A DNA stretch of 64,000 bases from CBEULR01 sp965544035 (GTDB lineage: Bacteria > Bacillota > Desulfotomaculia > Desulfotomaculales > Desulforudaceae): positions 1 through 64,000 of the forward strand of contig CBEULR010000011.1 in the NCBI GenBank assembly GCA_965544035.1, given 5' to 3'. A program made the translations under genes and the position numbers. A model generated the notes under the pieces. It worked only from the letters and a program-made list of their open reading frames with translations, was not told the origin of the DNA and made no database searches. This document shows, one piece after another, positions 6,414 through 14,304 of this stretch (position 1 is the stretch's first letter; each line of letters opens with the position of its first letter).

Positions 6414-7166
6414 TTGCCGGGGCATGATATCCGCCTGTTCTTGCTCGATCTTGACGGTTGCCTGCTGCCCGGAGCGCCAAACGAATTGGACTATGCTAGC
6501 TTTACCAGCATCCGGGATTACTGCACCGGGCTTGGTCCCGAAACCGAGCCCAAGGTAGCGATATGCACCGGCAGGCCCCAACCATATGTAGCCGCCATCG
6601 TTACCATACTGGGTGCGGTGTGGCCCAATATGCCCTCTGTAGTGGAATCGGGGGCGTACCTCTACTATCCGGCCGAAGGACGAGTGCACCCGAATCGGGC
6701 GCTGACACCCGAATTGCTGGCCCGGTGGAAGCAGTTCAAGAAGGACACCCGGCACCGGGCTTCTTCTCTGGCTGCCAGGCCGGGGCTGGGTGAGAAACTC
6801 GGACTCTCTCTGATCCCTGAGGAGATGGACGTCCCCTCCCTGTTCGAACTCGTCCGAAAACGTTTCGCCGATGTCGATTACATTGAGGTTACGCACTCAA
6901 GCATGTGCGTGGACATTGCACCCAAAGGCGTAAACAAACGCACCGGAATCCTCCAGTTGGCCGATGAAACGGGGATCGACCCTAAACAGATGCTGGCCGT
7001 CGGCGACAGCATTAATGATTTGAAGATGCTGGAAACGGTGGGATTGCCCACATGTCCGGCAAACGCTCACCCCCGGGTTAAAGCAAAGTGCGTGTATGTT
7101 TCCCCCTTCCCGCACACCGCAGGGGTGTGGGACATCCTGAGGCGTTATAGCGGTAAGAAGGACTAG
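6414..7166 (+). CDS. HAD-superfamily (type IIB, Cof-like) hydrolase
   Basis: A 250-residue cytoplasmic phosphatase-like protein. Motif I is FLLDLDGCLLPG (catalytic DxD near residue 12), motif II is ICTGRP (Thr near 53) and motif IV is AVGDSINDLKML near residue 198, all typical of the IIB branch that includes sucrose-phosphatase and phosphoglycolate-phosphatase-like enzymes. The substrate cannot be read from sequence. The start is TTG 6414 after GGGGTG at seven bases; the upstream region is taken up by the structured RNA. It appears to be monocistronic. Confidence 0.85.
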   Translation: MPGHDIRLFLLDLDGCLLPGAPNELDYASFTSIRDYCTGLGPETEPKVAICTGRPQPYVAAIVTILGAVWPNMPSVVESGAYLYYPAEGRVHPNRALTPELLARWKQFKKDTRHRASSLAARPGLGEKLGLSLIPEEMDVPSLFELVRKRFADVDYIEVTHSSMCVDIAPKGVNKRTGILQLADETGIDPKQMLAVGDSINDLKMLETVGLPTCPANAHPRVKAKCVYVSPFPHTAGVWDILRRYSGKKD

Positions 7167-7323
7167 CCGGCCGTCAGCCTGATGAATGATATGGGGCCGC
7201 CCTGGAGAACCTAAGGCCAACATTTATGTGGAAAGGGTGTTTGCCTTGGATAACAGGATCAGGTGTAGCATCAACAATTGACACTATTGGAAAGCGCCCA
7301 ATGTTTGCGGCGCTGAACAGATT

Positions 7324-7491
7324 ATGGTGACGTCGGACAGCATGGGAAGCAAGATGCCGGACAGTTTCGACGCCCAGAACGCCGATCGCGCTCCGGGAAC
7401 TCCGGCCAAGAACTGTATGGAAACCTGCTGTAAGACTTTTGTGGACAGCAAGTCCGGGAAAGCAAATGCAGACGGTATCGAGATGCGGTAG
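7324..7491 (+). CDS. Possible small Cys-containing hydrophilic protein
   Basis: A 55-codon frame (ATG 7324, TAG 7489-7491) lies just before a strong terminator in the 420-base interval between the HAD gene and 7590. The product is hydrophilic and has a Cys cluster (NCMETCCKTF). There is no good ribosome binding site, but the ATG overlaps the stop of a 34-codon frame (7226-7330, ATGGTGA), so translational coupling is possible. Codon usage is acceptable. I do not recognise it. Confidence 0.35.
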   Translation: MVTSDSMGSKMPDSFDAQNADRAPGTPAKNCMETCCKTFVDSKSGKANADGIEMR

Positions 7492-7509
7492 ACCGTAACG
7501 GATGCTCAA

Positions 7510-7538
7510 GGAGTCGGCCAATAAGGCCGGCTCCTTTT
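7510..7538 (+). terminator. Intrinsic terminator
   Basis: Ten-base stem GGAGTCGGCC/GGCCGGCTCC (one G-T pair) with loop AATAA followed by TTTT. It closes whatever transcript crosses 7167-7500 and supports the presence of a small gene there. Confidence 0.8.
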
Positions 7539-7589
7539 GCATACCCGTCATCGTCCGCGGATACCATATGGTACAAGGAGATGATCAGC

Positions 7590-7817
7590 GTGATTGAAAA
7601 ACCTCGGGATAAAGATCCGAAAACCGATTTGCACGTCCCGGCGGATCGCATTCTGGGAATCGGCATCGAAGACTCGGACCGGTGCGATGTTAAGCAGCCG
7701 GTGGAGCAGGCCACCTTGGAAGAAGAAATGCTCGGCTTCTTTGAGGGCAATCCTGGAGGCTGCCCCTGCCCGCACACCGCTTTTCCGTCCCGATCCGACC
7801 GTCTGAGCCGGAATTGA
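7590..7817 (+). CDS. Hypothetical small acidic protein
   Basis: A protein of about 75 residues. I choose GTG 7590, nine bases after AAGGAG; the ATG at 7581 touches the ribosome binding site. It is hydrophilic, with DKDPKTDLHVPADRIL, a Glu-rich centre and two Cys in NPGGCPCPHTAF. It sits 27 bases before another small gene with a nearly identical leader (AAGGAGATG then GTG), so the pair is probably co-transcribed. No family recognised. Confidence 0.6.
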   Translation: MIEKPRDKDPKTDLHVPADRILGIGIEDSDRCDVKQPVEQATLEEEMLGFFEGNPGGCPCPHTAFPSRSDRLSRN

Positions 7818-7844
7818 TCATCACTATAAGGAGATGCTGTAAGC

Positions 7845-8060
7845 GTGTCGAAAAAACAGCGCGTGGTAAACGTTAATTCCGACGATCTGATTGAACAATT
7901 GGATCCCGGCACCCGGATTACCGGCGTCGGAGCCGAACCGGTTATCGAGGAGCCTTTGGGAGCCGGGGATCCGGCGGTAAAACCGGGAACGGTGGATGAG
8001 AAGCGGGACAACCAGGTCCCTGGCACCAGGAGGCGGGATCACGGTTTACTTGGGGAGTAA
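7845..8060 (+). CDS. Hypothetical small hydrophilic protein
   Basis: A 71-residue protein starting at GTG 7845, downstream of AAGGAG. It begins MSKKQRVVNVNSDDLIEQL and continues with Gly/Pro-rich, mostly acidic sequence likely to be disordered. It overlaps the convergent DUF421 gene by 15 bases. Second gene of the 7590-8060 pair. Function unknown. Confidence 0.6.
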   Translation: MSKKQRVVNVNSDDLIEQLDPGTRITGVGAEPVIEEPLGAGDPAVKPGTVDEKRDNQVPGTRRRDHGLLGE

Positions 8061-8792
8061 TCCTTTCTCCCCCGCCGGAACATCCTCCACCTCCTGCACG
8101 TATTCCAGGTCATCGTCGCGCAGATCCACAAACAGATTTCCTTGTGTATCCAGGGCCGCGTAAAAGACGTCGGACACCTTGTTAATTCCTCTCTTCTTCA
8201 GTGTTTCCAACAGCCATTCCCTGTTCAGGTGGTTCTGGGCAAGATTTTGCTCCAGGATTCGCCCGTCCTTCACCAGTGCGGTAATCATCCCCTGGTACTG
8301 CGTCGGTATGTTGAGCGTGCGCGGTGTGACCGGCTGGAATTGGGTTTTTAGTTGTATCGAAAGCTGGCCTTCCGGTTCCATCACAGCGAATTCCACCTCA
8401 CTCGGATCAAAAACCTTCTTCACCCGCAACTGCTGCATCAGTTCGTCCAGATTCAGCCGAATGCGCCGCATGTTGTTCTCAAGTATTTTCCCATTCTGAA
8501 TGACTACGATCGGCTCGCCGTCGAGGATCTTTCGCACGGGCAGGCTCTTCATGACAACCACATCCATGGCGAAGGTCAACACAGCCCAGACAATAAGCGC
8601 CAAGGCGGCATACACCGCCCGCGTTTCTATATCCACCGATACTGCGGCCGCCAGCGATCCAACGCTAATGGCGGTAACAAAGTCAAAAACGTTTAAGCGG
8701 CTGATCAGTTTCCGCCCCATAAACCGGCACATCAACAGCACCAGAAAAAAGGCCGCCACCGATCTAAGGACGATGATTACGTAGTCTTCCAA
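8046..8792 (-). CDS. DUF421 (YetF/YrbG-type) membrane protein
   Basis: A 248-residue protein with three N-terminal membrane helices (VIIVLRSVAAFFLVLLMCRFMGRK; FDFVTAISVGSLAAAVSVD; VYAALALIVWAVLTFAMDVVVM) followed by a cytoplasmic alpha/beta domain containing the family hallmarks GRKLISRLNVFDFVTAISVGS and GEPIVVIQNGKILENNMRRIRLNLDELM. Spore-forming Firmicutes carry several such proteins, some linked to sporulation or the cell envelope, but the biochemical role is unclear. Length is typical. The start at 8792 is conventional for the family. Confidence 0.92.
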   Translation of the reverse strand: MEDYVIIVLRSVAAFFLVLLMCRFMGRKLISRLNVFDFVTAISVGSLAAAVSVDIETRAVYAALALIVWAVLTFAMDVVVMKSLPVRKILDGEPIVVIQNGKILENNMRRIRLNLDELMQQLRVKKVFDPSEVEFAVMEPEGQLSIQLKTQFQPVTPRTLNIPTQYQGMITALVKDGRILEQNLAQNHLNREWLLETLKKRGINKVSDVFYAALDTQGNLFVDLRDDDLEYVQEVEDVPAGEKGLLPK

Positions 8793-8910
8793 TTATGATT
8801 CCCGTCCTTTCAAGTGGTGTTTGAGCTTAGAGTCCCCCGGAAAGCGAAAGAAACTCCGCATAGTGCGAAGTTCCAGTCGACAGTTGCTCTTCCGTTTTCA
8901 GAAACAGAGG

Positions 8911-9762
8911 TTATTCCTTGGTGTAGTAGGCTACACCCACGCTTCCCGGTCCTACATGCAGGCCGATAACCGGTCCTATTGAATACACGGGCACAGCCCT
9001 CTTCAGTTTTTCCTGCAAAAGTGCGGCCAGATCACGACCTTTGGCCTCGTCATTGATGTGGTGGACGACCACGTCTCCAAGCCCGCGCCGCTCGATGTCT
9101 TCCAGAAACACGCCGACAATCTTCTGCACCGCACGCGCCTTCGTTCTCACTTTTTCGAGAACCGCGGTTTTCCCGTCAATCACCGTCAGGATCGGTCTGA
9201 TCTGCAACATAGTGCCCAGCAAGGCTGCCGCGCCGCCGATCCGCCCGCCCTTTCTCAGGTATTCCAGGGTGTCGGGCACAAACAAGAAGCGGGTCCTTCG
9301 GATCATACTGCGGGCCCGCGCCAATACCTCTTCCATCGGTTCACCCGCCTGTGCCGCCCTCGCCGCGGCCAGCACCACAAACCCAAGTTCCATACAGTTG
9401 GACCGGGAATCGATAATCTCGATACGGGCATCCGGATGCATTTCCAGGATCCTGTCCTTCGCGGCCAGTGCCGTGGAATACGTTCCGCTCATATCCGAGG
9501 AGATAAAAATACCCACCACCGCGTGTCCTTCCCTTACCAGTCGTTCGAAAACATCGTAAAATTCTTGCGGCGTGGGCTGCGAAGAAGTTGGTATCTCCGG
9601 ACTCCGCGCCATCTTGCGGTAAAAGGCGTCGTTGTCAATTTCCTCCTCGGCATATGTTTCGTGCTCAAAGTTCACACTCAGCGAGACAACACTAATGTCT
9701 AACTCCTCCCGCAGATGCCGGGGCAGATAAGAAGTGCTGTCCGTTACGACCTTTATCGCCAT
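8911..9762 (-). CDS. DegV-family fatty-acid-binding protein
   Basis: A 283-residue cytoplasmic protein. The DegV family includes FakB, which binds a fatty acid and presents it to the kinase FakA. Visible hallmarks are VVTDSTSYLP near the start, TSSQPTPQEF (lipid-contact loop), GIFISSDMSGTYSTA, and YLRKGGRIGGAAALLG followed by RPILTV. The start is the ATG at 9762 after GGGAGG at seven bases; the frame extends 23 codons further up without a good site. No fakA homologue is adjacent. Confidence 0.92.
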   Translation of the reverse strand: MAIKVVTDSTSYLPRHLREELDISVVSLSVNFEHETYAEEEIDNDAFYRKMARSPEIPTSSQPTPQEFYDVFERLVREGHAVVGIFISSDMSGTYSTALAAKDRILEMHPDARIEIIDSRSNCMELGFVVLAAARAAQAGEPMEEVLARARSMIRRTRFLFVPDTLEYLRKGGRIGGAAALLGTMLQIRPILTVIDGKTAVLEKVRTKARAVQKIVGVFLEDIERRGLGDVVVHHINDEAKGRDLAALLQEKLKRAVPVYSIGPVIGLHVGPGSVGVAYYTKE

Positions 9763-9918
9763 CACTCGACCTCCCACAACAAAGCTCCACAAAGGTCCTT
9801 GTTCCCCATGGTGAATCCGTTTTCCTGCCATTATGTATTACTACTTTAGAGCGAACACAGACCGAGCGCGGGTGGAATATATTGGTTATCATTAAGCAGC
9901 AGAAAGGGGGTCTCCTCT

Positions 9919-10359
9919 TTGGAACACTTTGTCGCTTTCCTGCGCGGTTCGGAAGAGACGCCGCCTGTTCAGACCGAAGCCAGCGGGCGCGCGTTCTTTG
10001 AGCTCAGTGCCGACCGGACGCGACTGAATTTTCGCCTGCTGGTCACCAATATCCGCAATATGACGGCCGCCCATATTCACCTGGGCGCCCGGGGTCAAGC
10101 AGGCCCGATCGTGGCACCGATGTTTATGGCTCCCAGTCCCGGCGTCACGGCGGACGAGTTCGTCGAAACCGGAACGATAACACAGTCCGACCTGACCGGA
10201 CCGCTTGCCGGAAGACCGTTTTCCGTCCTATTGACCGAAATGCGTGAGGGCAATACCTACGTAAACGCGCACACGGTACAGAATCCAGCGGGGGAAATCC
10301 GCGGCCAGATCAGACACAACGACCTGACGGTTCACGGCACAGACGGCAACAAGCGCTAG
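9919..10359 (+). CDS. CHRD-domain protein without signal peptide
   Basis: A 146-residue protein made of one CHRD domain, a beta-rich fold named from chordin and also found in bacterial secreted proteins. Key blocks are FLRGSEETPPVQTEASGRA at the start, AAHIHLGARGQAGPIVAPMF and YVNAHTVQNPAGEIRGQI with the conserved HxH and N-x-HT motifs. There is no signal peptide, which is unusual because most bacterial CHRD proteins are exported. The start is TTG 9919 after AAAGGGGGT. It is monocistronic and closed by a strong terminator. Confidence 0.85.
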   Translation: MEHFVAFLRGSEETPPVQTEASGRAFFELSADRTRLNFRLLVTNIRNMTAAHIHLGARGQAGPIVAPMFMAPSPGVTADEFVETGTITQSDLTGPLAGRPFSVLLTEMREGNTYVNAHTVQNPAGEIRGQIRHNDLTVHGTDGNKR

Positions 10360-10401
10360 CCGCAAGCGCGACTCATCCTTGAGCGATTGGGGCTTCACAA
10401 C

Positions 10402-10452
10402 AAAAAGACCTCTGTTAACGACGGTTAACGGAGGTCTTAATTACCTTTTTTT
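10402..10452. terminator. Strong bidirectional terminator
   Basis: Long stem AAGACCTC-TG-TTAAC with GTTAA-CG-GAGGTCTT around a short loop, followed by TTTTTTTTT on the + strand and TTTTTG on the reverse strand. It ends both the CHRD gene and the oppositely directed tRNA-Glu/tRNA-Gln unit. Confidence 0.88.
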
Positions 10453-10453
10453 T

Positions 10454-10529
10454 TGGTGACCCTACGGGGACTCGAACCCCGGTTTCCGCCGTGAGAGGGC
10501 GGCGTCCTAGGCCGCTAGACGATAGGGCC
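10454..10529 (-). tRNA. tRNA-Glu(CTC)
   Basis: The reverse strand gives acceptor GGCCCTA/TAGGGTC, D arm TCGTCTAGCGGCCTAGGA, anticodon stem CCGCC/GGCGG around loop CTCTCAC (anticodon CTC) and T arm CCGGGGTTCGAGTCCCCG, with encoded CCA at 10454-10456. It lies five bases from tRNA-Gln in the same direction, just downstream of gltX, the synthetase that charges it. Confidence 0.94.
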
Positions 10530-10534
10530 ACTTT

Positions 10535-10608
10535 TGGCTGCGGGACTAGGATTCGAACCTAGACTACATGATCCAGAGTCACGCGTGCTACCGTTACACC
10601 ATCCCGCA
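10535..10608 (-). tRNA. tRNA-Gln(CTG)
   Basis: The reverse strand gives acceptor TGCGGGA/TCCCGCA, anticodon stem CGTGA/TCATG around loop CTCTGGA (anticodon CTG), T arm CTAGGTTCGAATCCTAG and encoded CCA at 10535-10537. In Firmicutes this tRNA is normally mischarged by GltX and amidated by GatCAB, which fits its position after gltX. Confidence 0.94.
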
Positions 10609-10784
10609 CCGTTTTTTCGACCGCGAAACTAATTATAGCATGGGCGACCGGGCTTTGCAAGTCGGATAGATCTTTTGATATGTGGTCTTCAAACGCATCA
10701 CCGGTAGGCCCGGCATCAACGGATCGGGGGCATTATTGCCCGGACAGAGGCCCCGATTATCGGACCAAAACCAGCATCATCCGA

Positions 10785-12260
10785 TTAGGCTTCGCGGGTC
10801 TTGATGAACTCGATCGCCCGGTCCAGGCGGGCCAGACACTTGCCCTTACCCAATACGGCAATAATGTCAAACAGCCCTGGGCCGACGGTGCGCCCGGACA
10901 AGGCCAGGCGGGTGGGATGAATCAGGTCCCCGCCCTTGATTCCCATCTCCTCGATGACCCGGCGGTAAGCCGCTTCCGTGTTCTCCAGGGTAAATGGGTC
11001 GACCTGCTCCAGGGCGTCCCGGCCTCTGGCCAGAATGTCGGCTACACCATCCTTGGTGAAATGCTTGCGCAAGCCCTTTTCGTCGTAAGTAAAGTCATCC
11101 GTAAAGAAGTAAGCCGAGGCGTCAGCCAGTTCCACCAGCGTATGAATCCGGGTGCGCACGGCATCGATCACCCGGTTCACATAGGCCATTTCTTCAGCTG
11201 TGGGGCTGTCGGACACCAAACCTTTGGCCTGCATGAAGGGCAGCGCCGCCTCGACCACCCGTTCCAACGGCATATTGCTCAGGTACTGCGCGTTGATCCA
11301 GGTCAGTTTCTTCACATCATAAATGGCCGCGTTCTTCGAGACGTGATCCAGTGAAAACAAGGAGACAATTTCGTTGATATCGAATACCTCACGGTCATCA
11401 CCGGGCGACCATCCCAGAAGCGCAAGATAATTCACGATAGCCTCGGGCAGGTAGCCCTCGTCGCGGAACTCCTCCACCGCCGTCGCCCCGTGGCGTTTGG
11501 ACAGCTTCGACCGGTCGGGAGCCAGAATCATCGGCACGTGCGCAAACTGCGGCACCGGATAACCCAGTGCGTTGTAGACAATAATCTGCTTCGGGGTGTT
11601 TGAAAGATGCTCCTCGGCTCGGATCACATGCGTAATGCCCATGGCATGGTCATCGACCACACAGGCAAAGTTGTACGTGGGCATGCCGTTCGACTTCATA
11701 ATGATGTAATCATCGAAACTGACCCGGTTCTCAAAGGTCACCTGCCCGCGTACCAAGTCATTAACCACCGTGGTGCCTTCCTCCGGGGCCCGCAGCCGCA
11801 GTACCGGGCGGCAACCCATATCCTCCAGCTTATTGCACTCGGCCTGGGACAGATTGCGGCAGCACCCGCTGTACCGGGGCACCTCTCCCCGCTTGCGCGC
11901 CTCTTCCCGTTCCCGGGCCAGCTTTTCGGGCGAGCAATAGCATGTGTAGGCCTTGCCCTCCTTGAGCAGACGGCCCGCTTCCCGGGTGTATAAATCCAGC
12001 CGCTCGGACTGCGCGTATGGGCCGAAGGGACCGCCCTTGTCCGGGCCCTCGTCCCAGTCCAGGCCCAGCCAGCGGAGTGTGGCACCGATCCCGGCCGCCG
12101 CCTCGGCGATGTACCGCTCGGTATCGGTGTCCTCCAGGCGCAGGATAAACTTGCCACCATGACGCCGGGCGAAAAGCCAGTTAAAAAGCGCCGTCCGGGC
12201 GCCGCCGATATGCAGACTCCCCGTGGGACTGGGCGCAAACCGTACACGAATGGTATCCAT
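10785..12260 (-). CDS. gltX: Glutamyl-tRNA synthetase
   Basis: A 491-residue class I aminoacyl-tRNA synthetase that attaches glutamate to tRNA-Glu and probably also tRNA-Gln. The HIGH motif is in FAPSPTGSLHIGGARTALFN (residues 7-26) and the KMSKS motif is DRSKLSKRHGA. The Cys-containing insert (YTCYCSPEKLAREREEARKRG, then SGCCRNLS) is the zinc-site region seen in many bacterial enzymes. The start is ATG 12260, nine bases after AAGGAG; the frame continues nine codons upstream without support. The downstream tRNA-Gln and tRNA-Glu genes lie on the same strand. Confidence 0.96.
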   Translation of the reverse strand: MDTIRVRFAPSPTGSLHIGGARTALFNWLFARRHGGKFILRLEDTDTERYIAEAAAGIGATLRWLGLDWDEGPDKGGPFGPYAQSERLDLYTREAGRLLKEGKAYTCYCSPEKLAREREEARKRGEVPRYSGCCRNLSQAECNKLEDMGCRPVLRLRAPEEGTTVVNDLVRGQVTFENRVSFDDYIIMKSNGMPTYNFACVVDDHAMGITHVIRAEEHLSNTPKQIIVYNALGYPVPQFAHVPMILAPDRSKLSKRHGATAVEEFRDEGYLPEAIVNYLALLGWSPGDDREVFDINEIVSLFSLDHVSKNAAIYDVKKLTWINAQYLSNMPLERVVEAALPFMQAKGLVSDSPTAEEMAYVNRVIDAVRTRIHTLVELADASAYFFTDDFTYDEKGLRKHFTKDGVADILARGRDALEQVDPFTLENTEAAYRRVIEEMGIKGGDLIHPTRLALSGRTVGPGLFDIIAVLGKGKCLARLDRAIEFIKTREA

Positions 12261-12299
12261 TGGTACATTCTCCTTTTTCTCGATCAAATACGACTACTA

Positions 12300-12803
12300 T
12301 TATATTGCCACATTTCCAATGCTGTAAAGCCCGTTCCCCTCGATAACCAGCAGCCGCTCCTTCCATCCCGCCCCGCCGCTGAACCCGCCGATGCTCCCGT
12401 CACTGCGCACCACGCGGTGACACGGCACGACCACCGGCGTACGGTTGGCGCCGACCGCGTTCCCCACGGCACGCGCGGCACGGGGCCGGCCGACCCTGTC
12501 GGCCACCTCGCGGTACGAGAGAGTCCGCCCCGGCGGGATGGCGGCCACCTCGTCCAGCACAAGCCGCTGAAACGGGGTATAATCAGACCAGTCGATAGGG
12601 ATCACCCGAAAATCGACCGTCATCCCGTTAAGGTACTCAATGAGCAGCCGGGTAAGCTCGGCATGCCGTGGATCCTCAGTTGCCGTGGACCCGGGATGCC
12701 CGGTTGACTTCGGATCAGGAAACTCCAGACTGTAAAGACCGTGCTCGGTCCAAACAGCCTGAAACACTCCGTAAGCCGTATCAATACTGAACCTTTCACT
12801 CAT
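12300..12803 (-). CDS. ogt: Methylated-DNA-protein cysteine methyltransferase
   Basis: A 167-residue suicide DNA-repair enzyme that moves the alkyl group of O6-alkylguanine to its own Cys. The active-site motif PCHRVV is present (VVVPCHRVVRSDGSIGGFSGG), preceded by the helix-turn-helix with the arginine finger (GRPRAARAVGNAVGANR). The N-terminal domain is short, as in Ogt. The ATG at 12803 follows AAGGGATGG; an upstream GTG is an alternative. It ends 39 bases before gltX begins, so the two may be co-transcribed. Confidence 0.94.
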   Translation of the reverse strand: MSERFSIDTAYGVFQAVWTEHGLYSLEFPDPKSTGHPGSTATEDPRHAELTRLLIEYLNGMTVDFRVIPIDWSDYTPFQRLVLDEVAAIPPGRTLSYREVADRVGRPRAARAVGNAVGANRTPVVVPCHRVVRSDGSIGGFSGGAGWKERLLVIEGNGLYSIGNVAI

Positions 12804-12908
12804 CGCAACCATCCCTTTTCGCTCAGCCTCCGAATTCAGGAGTCAACCCCTGGATCCCCCTGTCCCCTGTATTCTTTCTTTTTCCTCCGGCTTCCTGCCC
12901 ATCCTAAT

Positions 12909-12960
12909 GAATGCTGTCCACTGAATGCTGACCACTCTTGGAATACTGATCACTGAATCT
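12909..12960. repeat. Degenerate GAATNCTGATCACT-type repeat
   Basis: Overlapping near-copies read GAATGCTGTCCACT, GAATGCTGACCACT and GAATACTGATCACTGAATC. The last is matched in reverse complement at 37675-37695 (GAATCAGTGATCAGCATTC), 24.7 kb away. It looks like a dispersed low-complexity family. No coding sense. Confidence 0.55.
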
Positions 12961-13143
12961 TCCCAAAATAACCCCGACATCCTACTTGGACTCGGGCCGG
13001 ACCTGACCCGGTCTAACCCTTGAGACTGTTGCATTACAGCCGAAATGTAAAGAATGTAAGTGCCTGACCCTCAATTAGCCGACCCCAAATAACATTTCGT
13101 TATGTATGCTCTAAACAAGTGGTTTTAAATGGCCGGACGGTGC

Positions 13144-13149
13144 TATAAT
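13144..13149 (+). promoter_or_regulatory. -10 element of the selD promoter
   Basis: Perfect TATAAT 32 bases before the TTG start. The sequence 17-18 bases upstream (TGGTTT) is a poor -35 match. Confidence 0.5.
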
Positions 13150-13180
13150 GAAGCCGTGCGAAGCAAAGGGGGGGAGCGTT

Positions 13181-14221
13181 TTGTCCAAGTGTTTGACCTC
13201 ACTAACCGCCGGCGGCGGATGAGCCGCGAAGATTGGTCCTCAGACCTTGGCGCGAGTCTTGCGTCATTTACCGCAGACCGATGATCCCAAACTGCTTGTC
13301 GGGCTGGAGACCTCTGATGATGCCGGCGTTTACCTTTTAAGTGACGATATCGCCCTCATCCAGACGGTCGACTTTTTCACGCCGATCGTGGACGATCCTT
13401 ACCTTTTCGGACAGATCGCCGCCGCAAACGCCCTGAGTGACATTTACGCCATGGGCGGACGGCCGCTTACGGCAATGAACATCATCACCTACCCGGCCAA
13501 GAGCGGCGACTTGAAGACCCTGGCCCGGATTCTGGCCGGCGGCGCGGACAAGGTCAAGGAGGCGGGTGCCCTGATTGTGGGCGGGCACAGCGTCGAGGAT
13601 CCGGAACCGAAGTATGGGATGGCTGTAACCGGCATCGCGCACCCGGACCGGGTTTACCGGAACAGCACCGCCCGGCCCGGTGACCGCTTGATCCTGACCA
13701 AGCCGCTGGGAACCGGGGTGGTGGCCACGGCCGTAAGAGCCAACCTGGCCCCGCCTGATCTGAAGGAACAGGCTGCCTCCCAAATGGCCGAACTAAACCG
13801 TACCGCCTCCGAGACGATGCAGGAGGTCGGTGCTCACGCCTGCACCGATGTCACCGGTTTCGGACTCCTGGGACATGCTTACGAAATGGCCAAAGGCAGC
13901 AGCGTCGGCATCGTCTTCGAATCAGGCCGTCTCCCCCTGCTGCCCGGAGTTCAGGAACTGGCGGCGATGGGGCTTCTGCCGGGCGGCGCCCATTCGAACC
14001 GTGCGTATCTGGGTGATGCCGTCTCCTTTGATGAACGGGTGCCCCTTGCCGTGCAGGATTTGATGTATGATCCTCAAACCTCCGGCGGGCTGCTGATCGC
14101 CATCGCCCGGCAGAAAGCGCCTGAACTGCTGAATCGGTTGAAGCAGCGCGGAGTGCCGGCCGTCGATATCGGACGGGTTGAAGCCGGCCTGAAACCTGGA
14201 ACAATACACGTCGAACCATAG
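13181..14221 (+). CDS. selD: Selenide, water dikinase (SelD), itself a selenoprotein
   Basis: A 346-residue enzyme that makes selenophosphate from selenide and ATP, the selenium donor for selenocysteyl-tRNA. A naive call starts at TTG 13247, but the same frame runs back 22 codons through a single TGA to TTG 13181, which follows GGGGGGAG at good spacing. The restored N-terminus is MSKCLTSLTAGGG-U-AAKIGPQTLARVLRHLP, which aligns with the SelD active-site signature (GAGCGCKI in E. coli), so TGA 13220-13222 sits at the Cys17 position and Lys17 here is the conserved Lys. The rest is canonical: DDAGVY, DFFTPIVDDPYLFGQIAAANALSDIYAMGG, VTGFGLLGH, DPQTSGGLL. Length is normal for the family. A terminator follows. 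Confidence 0.94.
13220..13256 (+). promoter_or_regulatory. Selenocysteine TGA codon with candidate SECIS hairpin
   Basis: TGA at 13220-13222 replaces the active-site Cys codon. Immediately downstream, CGCGAA can pair with TT-GG-CGCG and GGTC with GACC around loop CTCA, giving an imperfect stem-loop at about 13225-13256, the position expected for a bacterial SECIS. The apical loop lacks the GU pair of the E. coli model, so the exact fold is uncertain. Confidence 0.65.
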
Positions 14222-14241
14222 CTTAACGGCCCGAAAAGAAA

Positions 14242-14276
14242 ACCCCGCTGCCGCGATCTGCGGTGCGGGGTCTTTT
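14242..14276. terminator. Intrinsic terminator after selD
   Basis: Stem ACCCCGC-T-GCCGC paired with GCGGT-GCGGGGT around GATCT, followed by CTTTTTG. On the reverse strand the preceding AAAAGAAAA gives a T-rich tail too, so it may also end the symporter operon. Confidence 0.85.
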
Positions 14277-14304
14277 TGTCTTAGTCCTCGAGTGCGGTCA
14301 CCAT

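Larger units (their letters stand above)
12804..13180. other. Intergenic region with low-complexity repeats
   Basis: No supported gene in 377 bases between the divergent ogt and selD genes. The first part is pyrimidine-rich, the middle carries near-repeats of GAATGCTGACCACT/GAATACTGATCACT (12909-12960), and the last 40 bases hold the selD promoter and ribosome binding site. No riboswitch signature was seen. Confidence 0.6.

Noticed and set aside
7226..7330. 34-codon + frame (MWKGCLPWITGSGVASTIDT...) overlapping the start of the 55-codon frame
   Set aside because: Weak ribosome binding site and no recognisable features; only mentioned as possible coupling.
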